Below are positions 46,907-57,519 of a stretch of 64,000 nt of DNA, in pieces (position 1 is the first letter of the stretch; each line of letters opens with the position of its first letter). The notes beneath the pieces are model-generated. The model made no database searches and was not told the DNA's origin. It was given only the letters and a program-made list of their open reading frames with translations. The position numbers and the translations under genes were made by a program. This DNA is from Isoetes taiwanensis (taxonomy: Eukaryota > Streptophyta > Lycopodiopsida > Isoetales > Isoetaceae), in assembly GCA_021234155.1 (NCBI GenBank), contig JAJEKV010000100.1:2330116-2394115 (forward strand). The letters run 5' to 3'.

Positions 46907-49575
46907 ATGGACCCAACCAGCGTTCTGCTTGGACAAAGAATTATTTTCCTAGGCAGCCAGGTTATTGGTCTTGTACCTTTTAGAAATAGAAGAACTTGCT
47001 ATGTGATGTCTAGATGTAGAGCTAGAGACTCCAGATTGACTCCAGTTAGCCAGTATGGTCATTGTAGCTTGCAGAACAAACTAACGAAACATTGCCTCAT
47101 ATACTGCATATTGTAACTACTTTATTAGCATGCGTTTGTTCTTGGTTTCAGGTCTTGAACTAAGCGTATGAGATGTAAGTAGCTTGAGTTGCTGCAATGA
47201 CTTTGCATGAATGCCCCTAATGCATGTCTAATTTTTGATGGTCAATAAAATGTCATTCTGCAAATGCAAGTAAAGTAATAGAAACTGTGATTATCTGAGA
47301 AGCATATTCGCATTTTCCATAATTCTGAAGTTCTGTATTTATTCTCTCATGGTGTTCATCAGGTGGATGACCTCTCAGCAGATGTTATTATAAGCCAGCT
47401 TTTATTGCTAGATGCAGAAGATCCAACAAAAGACATAAAATTGCTGATAAATTCTCCCAGTGGTTCTTGCACACCGGTAAATTGATGAAGCAATTGAAGT
47501 TTAATTTTCCCAAAAATTAAAAACTTTTAGTAACACCATGACGGGGATCTAGGAATGGGAATCTATGATGCTATGAAATTGTGCGTATGATGTTTCTACA
47601 ATCCTGCTTTTGGGTTGGCGAAGATCAATGGGAGCATTTTTACCGGCTTCCGACAAGGGAAAAACGTTATTGCATGCCAAATGCCCGTGTTATGATCCAT
47701 CAACCACTTGGTGGTGCAGGGGGATCAGTAAGGTCTTCTAACTTTCGTTCGATGCGAGATTAGTCACCTTCTGCTCTAGTACTTTAGTATGGTCTTTTGT
47801 AAGAATGTGAAACGTTTCTCTTTGTTATCAACTGAAGGATAAAGTCTCTGCCACCTAAAGGTTTTCTTAAAATGAAAGGAGGAGGCTGCCAGTTAGTCAA
47901 GTATTTTTATCATCTTTATTGCCAATGCTAAAGGGCATGCTAGGGATGGATTCAATGGGCATGCGAGCTTAACGTATTTATATGCTTTAAGGGCTATTAG
48001 AAATGGTTAGTTAAATGAGTCACAAGAAATGCATTTAACTCATATAACTTCTTATAATAAGGGAGCTATGTGCAGTTCCTTGGATGTTTGTGATATTGCT
48101 GTAACCCTCTAGAGGCATTTTCAGGAATGCAGAAGTTCAGAAACTGACTATGAAGCATGGTTGTATGAAGCCTTAGCAAATCTAATAATATATAGACAAA
48201 TCTGATGAAAGACAGACAATGATTGCGCCTGATGCCTGATCCTCCTATAAGTTGTATGCTATGTTTGAATCAGGTTGCTGGAGTTATTTTCTATTCAAGT
48301 TTATAATAGTAGAGATATGTTGTTCCCCAACATCTTTGTCATTAATAAATGAAATCATATAGGTTAGGCGTGGTTTGATGCAGAGGTTGTTCAAACTTGC
48401 TCGCATTATTATGAAAAATAAGAATGCGACCTTTATCCTTGTTGCCAGTAGAGAAAGAGATAATGGGGCAGAGCTCAAGAGATGTATCACATTGTCACGA
48501 GGGATGAGCGAGGGTTTTGTTGGATTTCAACCTTTAAAGTGCTTCATTGAAACAAGGCATCCACCATGCAAGTCAAATTTAGTTTATCAGTCATGTATTT
48601 TCTTTGCAGATTGGACTTGTTGGTACATGCAAGGGTGTAGTCTTCCATGTTGTATAGGAGAATAGTAACTTTTCTATACATGATAGTGTAGAATATAGGG
48701 CAAGGGTTCTGTCAGGCACATTTTCTCTCTCTCTTTTAATAACCATTTGTTGTAGACGTGTTGCAGCTTATTTACAGGGAGGGGATTGCTAATTAACAGC
48801 CAAAACTCTGATACCAATGCTTGAACATCTAGCCTGGTTTGGTTGGTTGGCGTCATGCATCAGAGCAGGCATCTTTTCTTTGTATTCTGGTGAACATAGT
48901 TCGAAAGATTGCTTGAGGTGGTGCCATGCATTTATTGTATTCTTATTGGACAGTCATCAACTGGTGGCTTCTATATACTAATGATCAACTGGTAGCTTCT
49001 GCATACTAATGGTCCAGGTCAAACAACATAGAACATAGAGATAAGTCAATCCTTTAGTTTGATTTACTTCTGATGTGCGCTGCTGCTGTGTTGCCCAGGC
49101 CATAGATATTGGGCTTCAAGTAAGGGAGATGATGTACCACAAAATCAAGCTGAACAAAATTTTGTCCCGTTTAACTGGAAAACCAGAGAAACAGGTTATC
49201 TCACCTGCCCTCAACCTATGTATGTGGTAGTGGAGAAGTTCTAAAACAGAACATCTAAGGAAATGCCAAAGAGGCTAAAATTTACCATTTAAAAGAGTAC
49301 CTGATTTTTGTTTTCATGTTTCCTTAGACACGGACAGAGACAATTTCATGAATGCCTGGGAAGCTGTAGAGTATGGTTTAATTGATGCTGTTATTGATGA
49401 TGGGAAACCGGGATTGGTGGCGCCAATTGGAGAAACAATTGAGCCTCCTAAAACTCAAGTTTGGAAATATTGAATGATTCGAGAAGGTAGAGAGCCATCT
49501 GAAGACATTCTCACAAAAGAAGGTAAAAAGGACAAGGATCAGAGCGAGCCTGAAAAGGAAACGGCAGCCATATAA
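46907..49575 (+). pseudogene. CLPP4: Chloroplast Clp protease catalytic subunit ClpP4 pseudogene
   Basis: Exon-like blocks with splice borders are 46907-46960 (MDPTSVLLGQRIIFLGSQ), 47363-47476 ([20 protein letters not shown] then [13 protein letters not shown]), 47553-47727 (GMGIYDAMKLC, then disrupted, then KRYCMPNARVMIHQPLGGAG), 49099-49193 (QVREMMYHKIKLNKILSRLT) and 49328-49575 (TDRDNFMNAWEAVEYGLID, then DDGKPGLVAPIGE). These match ClpP4 of the plastid ClpPR core, a serine protease ring. A one-base loss at the second exon border, an indel that destroys the AASMGA catalytic-serine segment, and a TGA in place of Trp near the C-terminus (the frame then continues to TAA at 49573) show it is dead. 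Intron positions are retained, so it is a DNA-level duplicate and not a retrocopy. No transit-peptide exon is identified. Confidence 0.85.
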
Positions 49576-49957
49576 ATTTTGGCAACAATTTCGTAATGGA
49601 ATTGCCTTACGTATCAATTTTCTGTTTTTGCTGCATATTTCAATACAATTGAGATTGTTAATTGGCTCCTCCATCTCAAATGTATTACAAGGTACATAAA
49701 CCGCCACCTATACAAAATACAAAATGAGAGGCCTCGGTTCCATGTCGGAAATCCTCACCTTACCTGTCATGTCTCACTTACTTTGCAGTTCAAATTTGAT
49801 AAAAAATTTATTCACATATACAAACGGTTAAGTTAATTATGAATTCAGTTAAAATTAGCTTCATATAATATAAATTGATATGTTATTGGGCGAGAAAAAT
49901 TTTAAAACCGCCTCAAGTTCCTCTCACGAAGGGGTTGATATTTGCAACAACTGTTAA

Positions 49958-50162
49958 TTTTTTGGGTTGCCCCTAGGGGGGCAAACCCTCGTTTATGTGG
50001 GTATGTGGGCACATCCAGGTATATGCTGGCATATGCCTAGCATATGCTAGTGACTGCTCCAAACTGGCTGCTGCCTGTAAACTCTCGGTCATCCAGCCCC
50101 ATTCCTTCGCAGGCGTGGCTATGGCGCAGCTCGACCCTTCTTCTTCTTCCAAGCATTTTCCT
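49958..50162 (+). repeat. 205-bp direct repeat, right copy
   Basis: Second copy of the 46479-46683 repeat in the same orientation. Here the ATG frame beginning at 50121 stays open past the repeat for another 134 codons, which suggests this copy is closer to the original arrangement. Confidence 0.92.
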
Positions 50163-50564
50163 CTGGCTTCCAAGAGCATGGCAGTTATTTACCATACTGC
50201 TTTGAGTTTGGATGTACAAACAGCAAATGCTGTAAATGATTGTGCTATGGTACCTGATGAAAATACAGAGCCTCAAGATGAAGTTCCAGAGGAGGTCTTG
50301 GTAGTGGACCAACCCAAAAAGGAAATGGAGGAGTCCGTTGACATTCCTGTTGTAATATCAGGTCTAGCTGAAAGATCTTTTGGTGAATGTGCTGGATTAG
50401 ATGTCTTCCCTGAAAATGAAGAATTTAACTGCTTGGGTATGGGGCCAGTGGCATTTGAGATGTGCACACCCACGGCAAAGAGCGATCCAGATGCTGAATC
50501 AAGCGATAAAAAATCGAATTCCTTGAATCTTGGAGAACCGGGCTACAATGCGTGCATGTGTTGA
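50121..50564 (+). CDS. Unrecognised 147-aa acidic protein, ATG within the 205-bp repeat
   Basis: A single uninterrupted frame from ATG 50121 to TGA. It starts MAQLDPSSSSKHFPLASKSM, then is acidic (ENTEPQDEVPEEVLVVDQPK) and ends with GLAERSFGECAGLDVFPENE, NCLGMGPVAFEMCTPTAKSD and EPGYNACMC. No membrane segment or known domain is seen. Codon usage and the lack of stops suggest real coding history. It could be an exon or retrocopy of a host gene, or the coding part of the repeat itself. The start is chosen because it is the first ATG after a TTCGCAGGCGTGGCT leader shared by both repeat copies. Confidence 0.35.
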   Translation: MAQLDPSSSSKHFPLASKSMAVIYHTALSLDVQTANAVNDCAMVPDENTEPQDEVPEEVLVVDQPKKEMEESVDIPVVISGLAERSFGECAGLDVFPENEEFNCLGMGPVAFEMCTPTAKSDPDAESSDKKSNSLNLGEPGYNACMC

Positions 50565-51023
50565 GCCCCGATAAAGAAAACTAAAACACCAACGAAATCA
50601 TCATTCTTGCTTCTCGTCTTTCGATATGTTCAAGGTTTGAATGGAACCAATGGATTCTATTTCTTTTTCCTATTTGCAACATTCAATTTGTGAGTTATTA
50701 GCGTATTTGGATGCCTTGCCTTATGAATTATGAATTGGGCATGGAAATAACATTCCACTGATATGTTTGAGTCCAGTTTTTTGGGTTGACCCTAAGGGGA
50801 AAACCCTCATCCATGTGGGTTTGTGGCATATTCCAAGTATATGTCAGTATATGCTCGAAAACATGACTTTGAAGTGTGATTTAAGCCATTTCACTCTCGG
50901 GTCACGGAGGGCAACCCTCCGGTGCCGCGACCTTTGTTTTTTTTTTTTTGTTGGGGGTATGAACCTTTGGAGGCTTTCACGAATTTGCATATTGTGGGAA
51001 ATGTTTATGCAATCTGCATGAGT
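50565..51023. other. No gene; diverged third copy of the 205-bp repeat
   Basis: The piece at about 50776-50935 (GGGTTGACCCTAAGGGGAAAACCCTC..., CTCTCGGGTCACGGAGGGCAACCCTCCGGTG) is related to the 205-bp repeat through its first 100 bp. Nothing else is recognised. Confidence 0.5.
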
Positions 51024-51040
51024 GGGGCATATTTAATAAT

Positions 51041-51535
51041 TTTTTTTTGAGGGATAAAAAATAGACTTTATTTACTTTAAAGGAATGGTACAAAGCCACA
51101 TGGAAGGGGTGTTCTCATCTGCAAAAATGAGATGAGGATAGCTACATGGCTCGTTCTTGCACTATTCCCTTGTACTTCCTAGTGTAAGCTTAGGTAGGTT
51201 CCCCATATTTCGACCTTTACTTCTTCTTCTCCCTCGATGAATTTTTTCAGCCTTCCAAGTACTATAAGTAGAAGCTGATGTGGTGATATGTCTTCTTGAT
51301 TTTCATCAAAGACCAAGGCGTTTCTCCTTTTCCATATTGACCAGATTGTCCAGGCCCTAGCTATATGAAAGGCCACCTTCTTCATGGTGCACCATTCTAG
51401 GGGAAGGATTCCCAACAACAGTTCCTTGGTACCTAATGGGTATTCAAAGCTATCCAGACTCCATGCCCATACTACTTGTAGCTTCTCACATTCCACCAGA
51501 CAATGTTCTAAGGATTCCTGTTCGGCCTCGCACAA
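51041..51535 (-). mobile_element. 5'-truncated LINE insertion with target-site duplication
   Basis: The minus-strand frame (51535-51179) reads CEAEQESLEHCLVECEKLQV, then FHIARAWTIWSIWKRRNALV, a zf-RVT C-terminal region. A T-run at 51040-51047 marks the poly-A end. GGGGCATATTTAATAA occurs at 51024-51039 and again at 51536-51551. This gives a 16-17 bp target duplication (the last T is ambiguous with the tail) flanking a 495-bp insert, the signature of LINE target-primed reverse transcription. Confidence 0.88.
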
Positions 51536-52073
51536 GGGGCATATTTAATAATGTAGTGGGGCATCTGAATATTTAGTCATGTAGTGGGATATATTTAGTC
51601 ATGTAGAATTTGCACATAGTGGGCCATATTTAGGCAATGTCATGTTCACTATTAGGAAAAAAAGCAATCATGAACTTTGGGATCTTGAAGAAACTTTCAT
51701 GGTTTAAGCTAATTATACCATCCATTTTGTACATTCCAAATTGAAGCACTCAAAGTAAATGTTGAATGGACTCACTACTTGTTTCTTGCCATGCACCATA
51801 ACGCTAGACCATTCATTTTGGTGTTTACACCACTCATTGTGTTGAACACCAAACAAGATCATTCTACAATACACATATGATATACTCAACATTGCTACAT
51901 GAAAAAAAAAAATATATGTACAATGGTCGTGAGGTAAAAATGGTGATGGGAACCACCAAAATAATCTTAAGGCATTTCTAGATGCAAATAGTTTTGCAAG
52001 ATGCTTTAGATAGCACCTTTCTAGATAGCATTTTCCATGCATTAGTGTATGAAGGTAAGCAGTGCTTGATACT

Positions 52074-53360
52074 TAGGCAGATAAGTGTATCCTATGGATG
52101 ATGCGTCCATTTACGTCATAGAAAATTAGGTGCAATTTGCACGGACTAACAGAAATAGAGATGAAGCCTTGGCATCATAATAACACCATTGTCATTGGCA
52201 TTAGGGGCTATGCCTTTCTAGGCTTTAGAACCTCCACCACTTGTCACAAAGTGGAACTTGCTGCAAAAAGAAGCAAAACGATATTTAAAGCATTAGGCTA
52301 GCGAAAAACACACAACAACTTGTAAGCAGTACAGAAGGGACAAATTTCACGAGAAAGGAAAAAAGAAAACAAAAATCATACCTTGTCGTCACGTTTCATG
52401 TATTCCAAGCAATGATCATGGCCATTAAGATACATATGCATGTTATGGGCCTAAAAAATCAATAAATGTCAGCACAGAGTTATGGAAGACAGTCATGAAG
52501 GCATGTTAGTTTCTACTATCATCATGGTTTGTTTTGATGAATGAGCCCATTTGGCCAGTTGATGAAAGAAGGATTTTTTTAACAAGAAATATAAAACTAT
52601 CCAGGCGGCCACAACATGACGGAAAGGCGGCATTTATCCAGTTTGAGGGAAAAAACAATACATAGCCTGTCACTCTACTAGTGGAGAGATGGGTTTTTGC
52701 TGGTGAAATAAAAAGAGCAAAAGGAAAATTTAAGCTAGATCCTGCTTACTTCTAAAATGGGAAGGATCTGATTTACAACTTCAACTGTATCCCCATGATT
52801 GCCAAAGCTCCTAATAGTGTGGTGCCCAACCACAATCTTCCATGTAGCTTTAGATGCCTCCAATGCACTGTTCAGATTCTAAACCAATCCAAATTTTGCC
52901 GTTGGTTTTGTATAGAACTATAGCCTCCTGTAATGACATATCTCCTTTTCTTTCAGGACGGTTTTTCAGTCTAAAAAAAAAATCTCTGTTGTAAGATCAA
53001 AATAATACCTCTAGTTTTTCTTTGAGATGCTCTTCCCGAGGTTCAAGCCCTCTCCAATCACATGGCTTAGAGTAGTTAGGGTTGAAATACTCGCCCACAA
53101 ACAGGGTTGTGTCTATGAAAAAGAGCTCTAAGTATGCTGCCGAAGCTGGGAAAAAGTAAAAATTAAATACATTAACCTAGATGTTAATGTTTTGGTAGAT
53201 AAATGAGGATAGATCATTTGATTCTGTAGGAGAAATATAAGAATATAAACCTTCAACAGATGCTTTTTGCAGATTTAAAGAAAGTTGAGAATCTCTTGTA
53301 CAATGCCATCTAGGGTCACGAAGGGTGTGGTAGCTAGTGGAGATAACTGCCCCGGAGTAA
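52074..53360 (-). pseudogene. Purple acid phosphatase (metallophosphoesterase) pseudogene, C-terminal half
   Basis: Minus-strand exon-like blocks are about 53360-53251 (RDPRWHCTRDSQLSL), 53145-53009 (LELFFIDTTLFVGEYF and CDWRGLEPREEHLKEKL), 52878-52750 (ATWKIVVGHHTIRSFGNHGD then VVNQILPIL), 52450-52382 (HMHMYLNGHDHCLEYMKRDD) and 52260-52074 (KFHFVTSGGGSKA, a stop, then one frame over FISISVSPCKLHLIFYDVNG). The VVGHHTIRS and NGHDHCLE motifs carry metal ligands of low-molecular-weight plant purple acid phosphatases (PAP3/8/17 type). The final exon has TAG where Trp is expected after GGGSKA, plus a frameshift. The N-terminal metal-binding exons (GDWG, GNHD) were not found upstream, so this is a partial pseudogene. 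Confidence 0.82.
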
Positions 53361-53418
53361 AAAAAAAAAAAATAACTCTAACATCTGTACATCAGAGAAA
53401 ATTTTCACTGATGAAGAT

Positions 53419-53680
53419 ATGTTTGAGCTTAATTCAGCACTGAAAGACATTGGCCAGGCTAGGGAAGTGCATGCTTTTGCAGAGAAGAAATGGAAAGATA
53501 ATGCAGTGGCGCAACGCCAACTCTACCTACAATTTGCAACATCTCTACTGGCTGCATTTGCAGCATCAGTAGGCTTGTGCAGGGTGGAGGCAGAGCGCTA
53601 CATACTCAAATGCTCAGGCTGGATAAAAATACATAATCTGTGGACCAAGCTACTTCAAAAAACAAAACAGACAAACAGAA
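53419..53680 (+). other. Unassigned open frame upstream of the phosphatase relic
   Basis: The + frame reads MFELNSALKDIGQAREVHAF, EKKWKDNAVAQRQLYLQFAT and LLAAFAASVGLCRVEAERYI. It looks protein-like, but I do not recognise it and no splice partners are evident. Confidence 0.2.
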
Positions 53681-54759
53681 GCACGTCTAAGTACATTGAG
53701 AACTTCCACAACCTGCATATTTATCATAAAATAACAGAAGTAGAATAGACACAAGAACATAGCTTAGTATGAAGCTTACAGTTTCAAGTTCTTCAATGTA
53801 CTGCTTTGAACATAATATCCTGGAAGAATCTTGGAAGAGTGTGGACCATTGAAAAAAAGAAGCTAAATCAACGACTAAGAAATGGTGCACTCTAGATGTA
53901 CGCATTAGTATATCCATTCGAATACGCCATGAAATCTTAGGAAAACCTTTGTGAAAAGCGTACAAAAACACAAAAAACCCCCCTGTTATTGTGCTACATA
54001 TTCAAATGGTAGCAATCATCGAGCAAATGCCCAAATCTTTTTGCATCCAGAAAAGGGGTGTCAGATTGTTAGCGCCCAACAGGCTGTAGCACCAGATTTG
54101 CCATTCAGGTAGGTTTTTTGTTGCATTTAGGGTTTGATTCTTGCAGTAGATTAGTGATTTGCCTTCCCTTAACCCGTGTGCTCTTTCTTCATGCAGGAAA
54201 CAAAGGATACACTTACAGCATATGCTAGCATACCCCTAAGAATAAGTCAGGTTAGAGGTATCCCGCTACCCAAAAAGCTCCCGAAATTTGTAATATTTCT
54301 TTGTTGGAATGCAGGGGATTACAGAGTTGAGATGCAGAAGGGGTTTTTGTGATCAATTGATCCCCTGCTATTCTGCAATTTCTTGCTTTTGCTGCAGAAA
54401 ATGATCGTCCGCTTCAGACTCATTTTTTTTTACAGGTATCATGGTGTCGAGGCTTGATATGGCGATGTTGCCAAGTTCATTGTTTTCGCCTTTTCTATAT
54501 GCAGACCATTCTCAAAGAAAATTGTCTTGCTTCTTTCAGTTTATTCATAGTAATATTTTTTTGTCTTGCTTCCAGCTCATTTAAATATGGTGGGATCTTA
54601 TAGCAACGCTCATTGTTTCCTTATCCATGTTTTCGTATTTACGCAGGTGACTGTCCTTTCTTTAGAATAGGGTACATAAAAATAGATGGTTCATTTATTT
54701 GGTGTTTTATTTGTTTCCAGTTGAAAAACGTTGTATAGAATAGGTATTGACATTTTTTC

Positions 54760-55870
54760 AAAGTCTTACTTTTGTGATCTTTGTTTATATCTTGGAGGTA
54801 ATTTTGCCATTTCAGTTGTTATTAGCAGGAGATACAATGGTTAAATCCGATATCACAAGACTAAAACTTGATTACATTTTGAAGAGTACCGAGTGCAAAT
54901 TTAGTTGCATTTTACAGGTTAGTAAGTATTAACTATGATTTTCGTCTTCCCCCCCTGTTCATGGCTGAGTTATTACTGCTAAAAACAAAGTCATTATTAA
55001 AAAACAAAGTCAAACATTACATGGTTAAGTGGGAATATTAACACAATTCTGCTTATCGCAGTTATCACTTTTAAATTGCTTTTAAATGCTCATTTCTCTT
55101 TTAACATCTTGCAGAGAAACCATTGCAGACAATGGAGATGCATGACGACAAGGAGAAGCAAGTAAAAATTTGAAAGTCATTTATCATCGTAAAAAATATT
55201 ATTATTTGCAAATTCATCTGCATTTGGGCAGAGCCAAGCGTCTCTTATCAGAGGAGTGCAATGAGCAGGTAAATCTTTATGGTTTAATCTTTTCTAAAGA
55301 ATGCCTGTGACTGAAGATCCTTCTTAATTATTTTGTATCAATCTGGGCCATTGTGCATGAATATGGTAATCTTGGCCTCTTGGAACAACGATTGTGGCTT
55401 TAGTATGGTCAGTTTTCCTTTGGTGGATGGAATACATTCCCTGTGTTAGCTAAACTAACCTAGAAGTTGTAGAGCCAGCCAGTTTTTTGAAAGTGATTAG
55501 ATTTGGTTATTGCAAGGGTATTTGGTCTGCTGCGCCTCTGCTCCAGGTGGAATAACTACTATCTACTTTGGGAAAGATTTGGCATGCATTCGTTGATCGT
55601 ATCGTTTAACACTTTTTCCATTACTTTTGAGGTCTTGGATTTACCTTTATTTTCTGTGCGTTGTGAGGGAATTCTAACAGACTTAATGCATTACATTGTA
55701 GGCAACATCTGCAGATTTCCACATGCCTTCACTTTCTGCCATAGAAGAAAATTTCTCTTCCATGCACATGCCACCACTTCCTACCATGGCAGAAAAATTA
55801 ACTCCAAAGCTTATTTTTTCTGATTCAAAAGGCAGCAAAAGGCTTCAGACATGTCATCAGTTCTGCTTCT
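54760..55870 (+). other. Possible exon remnants of an unrecognised gene
   Basis: Several short blocks bordered by splice-like sites read protein-like. They are DTMVKSDITRLKLDYILKST before a TTTTACAG/GT (about 54916), KPLQTMEMHDDKEKQ before GTAAAA (55117-55161), AKRLLSEECNEQ before GTAAAT (about 55232-55268) and ATSADFHMPSLSAIEENFSS, then MAEKLTPKLIFSDSKGSKRL after a TTGTAG (55703-55860). Splice phases do not all agree, so this is at best a decayed gene. Confidence 0.25.
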
Positions 55871-56704
55871 CCACCACAATGAATTGAATTAGATGCAGTT
55901 TTCCATATTTTTCTTTTTCAATGAATTCATTTTCTTGATGAAGTAGCGGAGGATCGAATGTATTAGCAGTTGAAATTTTGGAAGTCACTCTTTGTCTTGC
56001 TTGACGTTTTGTCCATTTAACATTCATAATTATCTGTAATTGCTGCAAGATCTTTATTATGGGCAAAAAGCATGAAGCTGGGAAACAATTTTGAAATGAT
56101 GTGAATTTTTAAGATTCAATTTCAAAAATTGGTAGGACAGATTGGAAACCATGGGGTCGCCTTACCTACCTTCATTGATTTGATTCTGCAACAACTTTGC
56201 TTGAGACATTAACAATTTTATCACAGTTTTTCGGCCGGATTAAGGCAACACAAATCACTATGAACAACAATCTACTTATATGCACTATATGCACATGACA
56301 TAACAAGTTTTACACAACATAAGAATTAAATATTACAAAGCTATTGTCTAGAATTTTTAGATGTTTAGTTTTCTTATATGATTAGCTTTCCATAGTTATC
56401 CTAAAGAAATAGTGATACTTTATGTGACGCATTGCATGAGTTTTGCAAATATAGCAACCATAACAATAGTATTTAAACAATGCATATAAATGTTGGCGAC
56501 TACATTGCATAAAAAGGTTGCAAATATGACAACCATTACAATAGTATTTAGACAATGCATATAAATCAACTCTATATAAAAAGTTGGCGACTCCAAATTG
56601 CAAATAACATGCACCACAAATCTATTGCCACGTAGCTATAGTTGGACATGTTAAAACCTTAAAAGTTTATCAAATATTGCTAAGCGAGACTATGTGTCTG
56701 TTGC

Positions 56705-56800
56705 CAGTTACAGGTTATTGAAGATGAAAGCCATACTCTTCTGAGTTGCCCTGCTTTTGAGACAGTCCGGAGTCAATTTTTGACCTTAGCATTCCATTCC
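56705..56800 (+). pseudogene. LINE RT C-terminal Cys/His fragment
   Basis: QVIEDESHTLLSCPAFETVR resembles the segment at 41300-41680 on the other strand. Fragment only. Confidence 0.45.
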
Positions 56801-56889
56801 ACGCTTCCACAACTTCTCAGAGCACCATCTGTAATTACTAAGCCCTCAGTAGTCATTATCTCTGCTTGTCTAGTATCATCATTACTGCA

Positions 56890-57022
56890 AAGGTTTTTCC
56901 CTTGAAAACCTTTCGAGGCAGGGGTTTTTTAATCCTAGTAGTAATGATTGTACTAGCCCATTGTATGGGTCCCATGACCTATTGGTCTCCGTGGACGTTA
57001 AAAAAACTATTCTATTCTATTC
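56890..57022 (+). repeat. SINE S1 3' module plus family R-like block
   Basis: AAAACCTTTCGAGGCAGGGGTTTTTTAAT at about 56906 resembles the blocks at 41188-41222 (reverse) and 28768-28805. It is followed by TGGGTCCCATGACCTATTGG, TCTCCGTGGACGTTAAAAAA and a (TATTC)n tail. This copy ends about 500 bp before the ORAI-like start codon. Confidence 0.5.
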
Positions 57023-57129
57023 TTAAATATAAGCATCTCATATTTAAACCCTTTGTATTGGGTTCCATAGACGAATGGATCTCCGGCTGATTCTTGCAAG
57101 CATCAGCCTGTGATGTCCTTAGAAGTTGT

Positions 57130-57405
57130 ACGTATATTGACATTAAACGCCAAGTAAAAGCACAAGCCAAGACATTAGCACAGCAACATCGAGCACATGT
57201 TTGCTCTACACGTCCTTATAAAGCATTGTTTTCTCTATTGAAATCCAGGCAAAGTTAATACATTGATGATACTGTCATTAAACAATTTCAATAACAAAAA
57301 TAATTACAAGAGCAAATAATATCCATTCTTAAAAGGCTAAGTAAAAACATATGCCAGTACATTAGCCCCGGCAACTCCGGGCACACATTTACTAGTGTGC
57401 AATTA
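57130..57405 (+). repeat. Degenerate tandem duplication upstream of the ORAI-like gene
   Basis: The phrase GTAAAAGCACAAGCCAAGAC-ATTAGCACAGCAAC (about 57153) recurs as GTAAAAACATATGCCAGTAC-ATTAGCCCCGGCAAC (about 57343), a period of about 190 bp. Both are followed by GAGCACATGTTTGC / GGGCACACATTTAC. It may lie in the promoter region. Confidence 0.6.
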
Positions 57406-57519
57406 TAGTGTACGTCGTCGATAGCTTGAACATCCCATAATAGCATGTTCTGTTTTAGCCTGTTCAGCTTAGAATATGAGGATAGAATAAAACGGCTTTG
57501 AGGTCTGTGAGTCGGCAAG

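Noticed and set aside
46907-49575. Functional ClpP4 gene
   Set aside because: Border deletion, destroyed catalytic-serine block and a Trp-to-stop change near the end.
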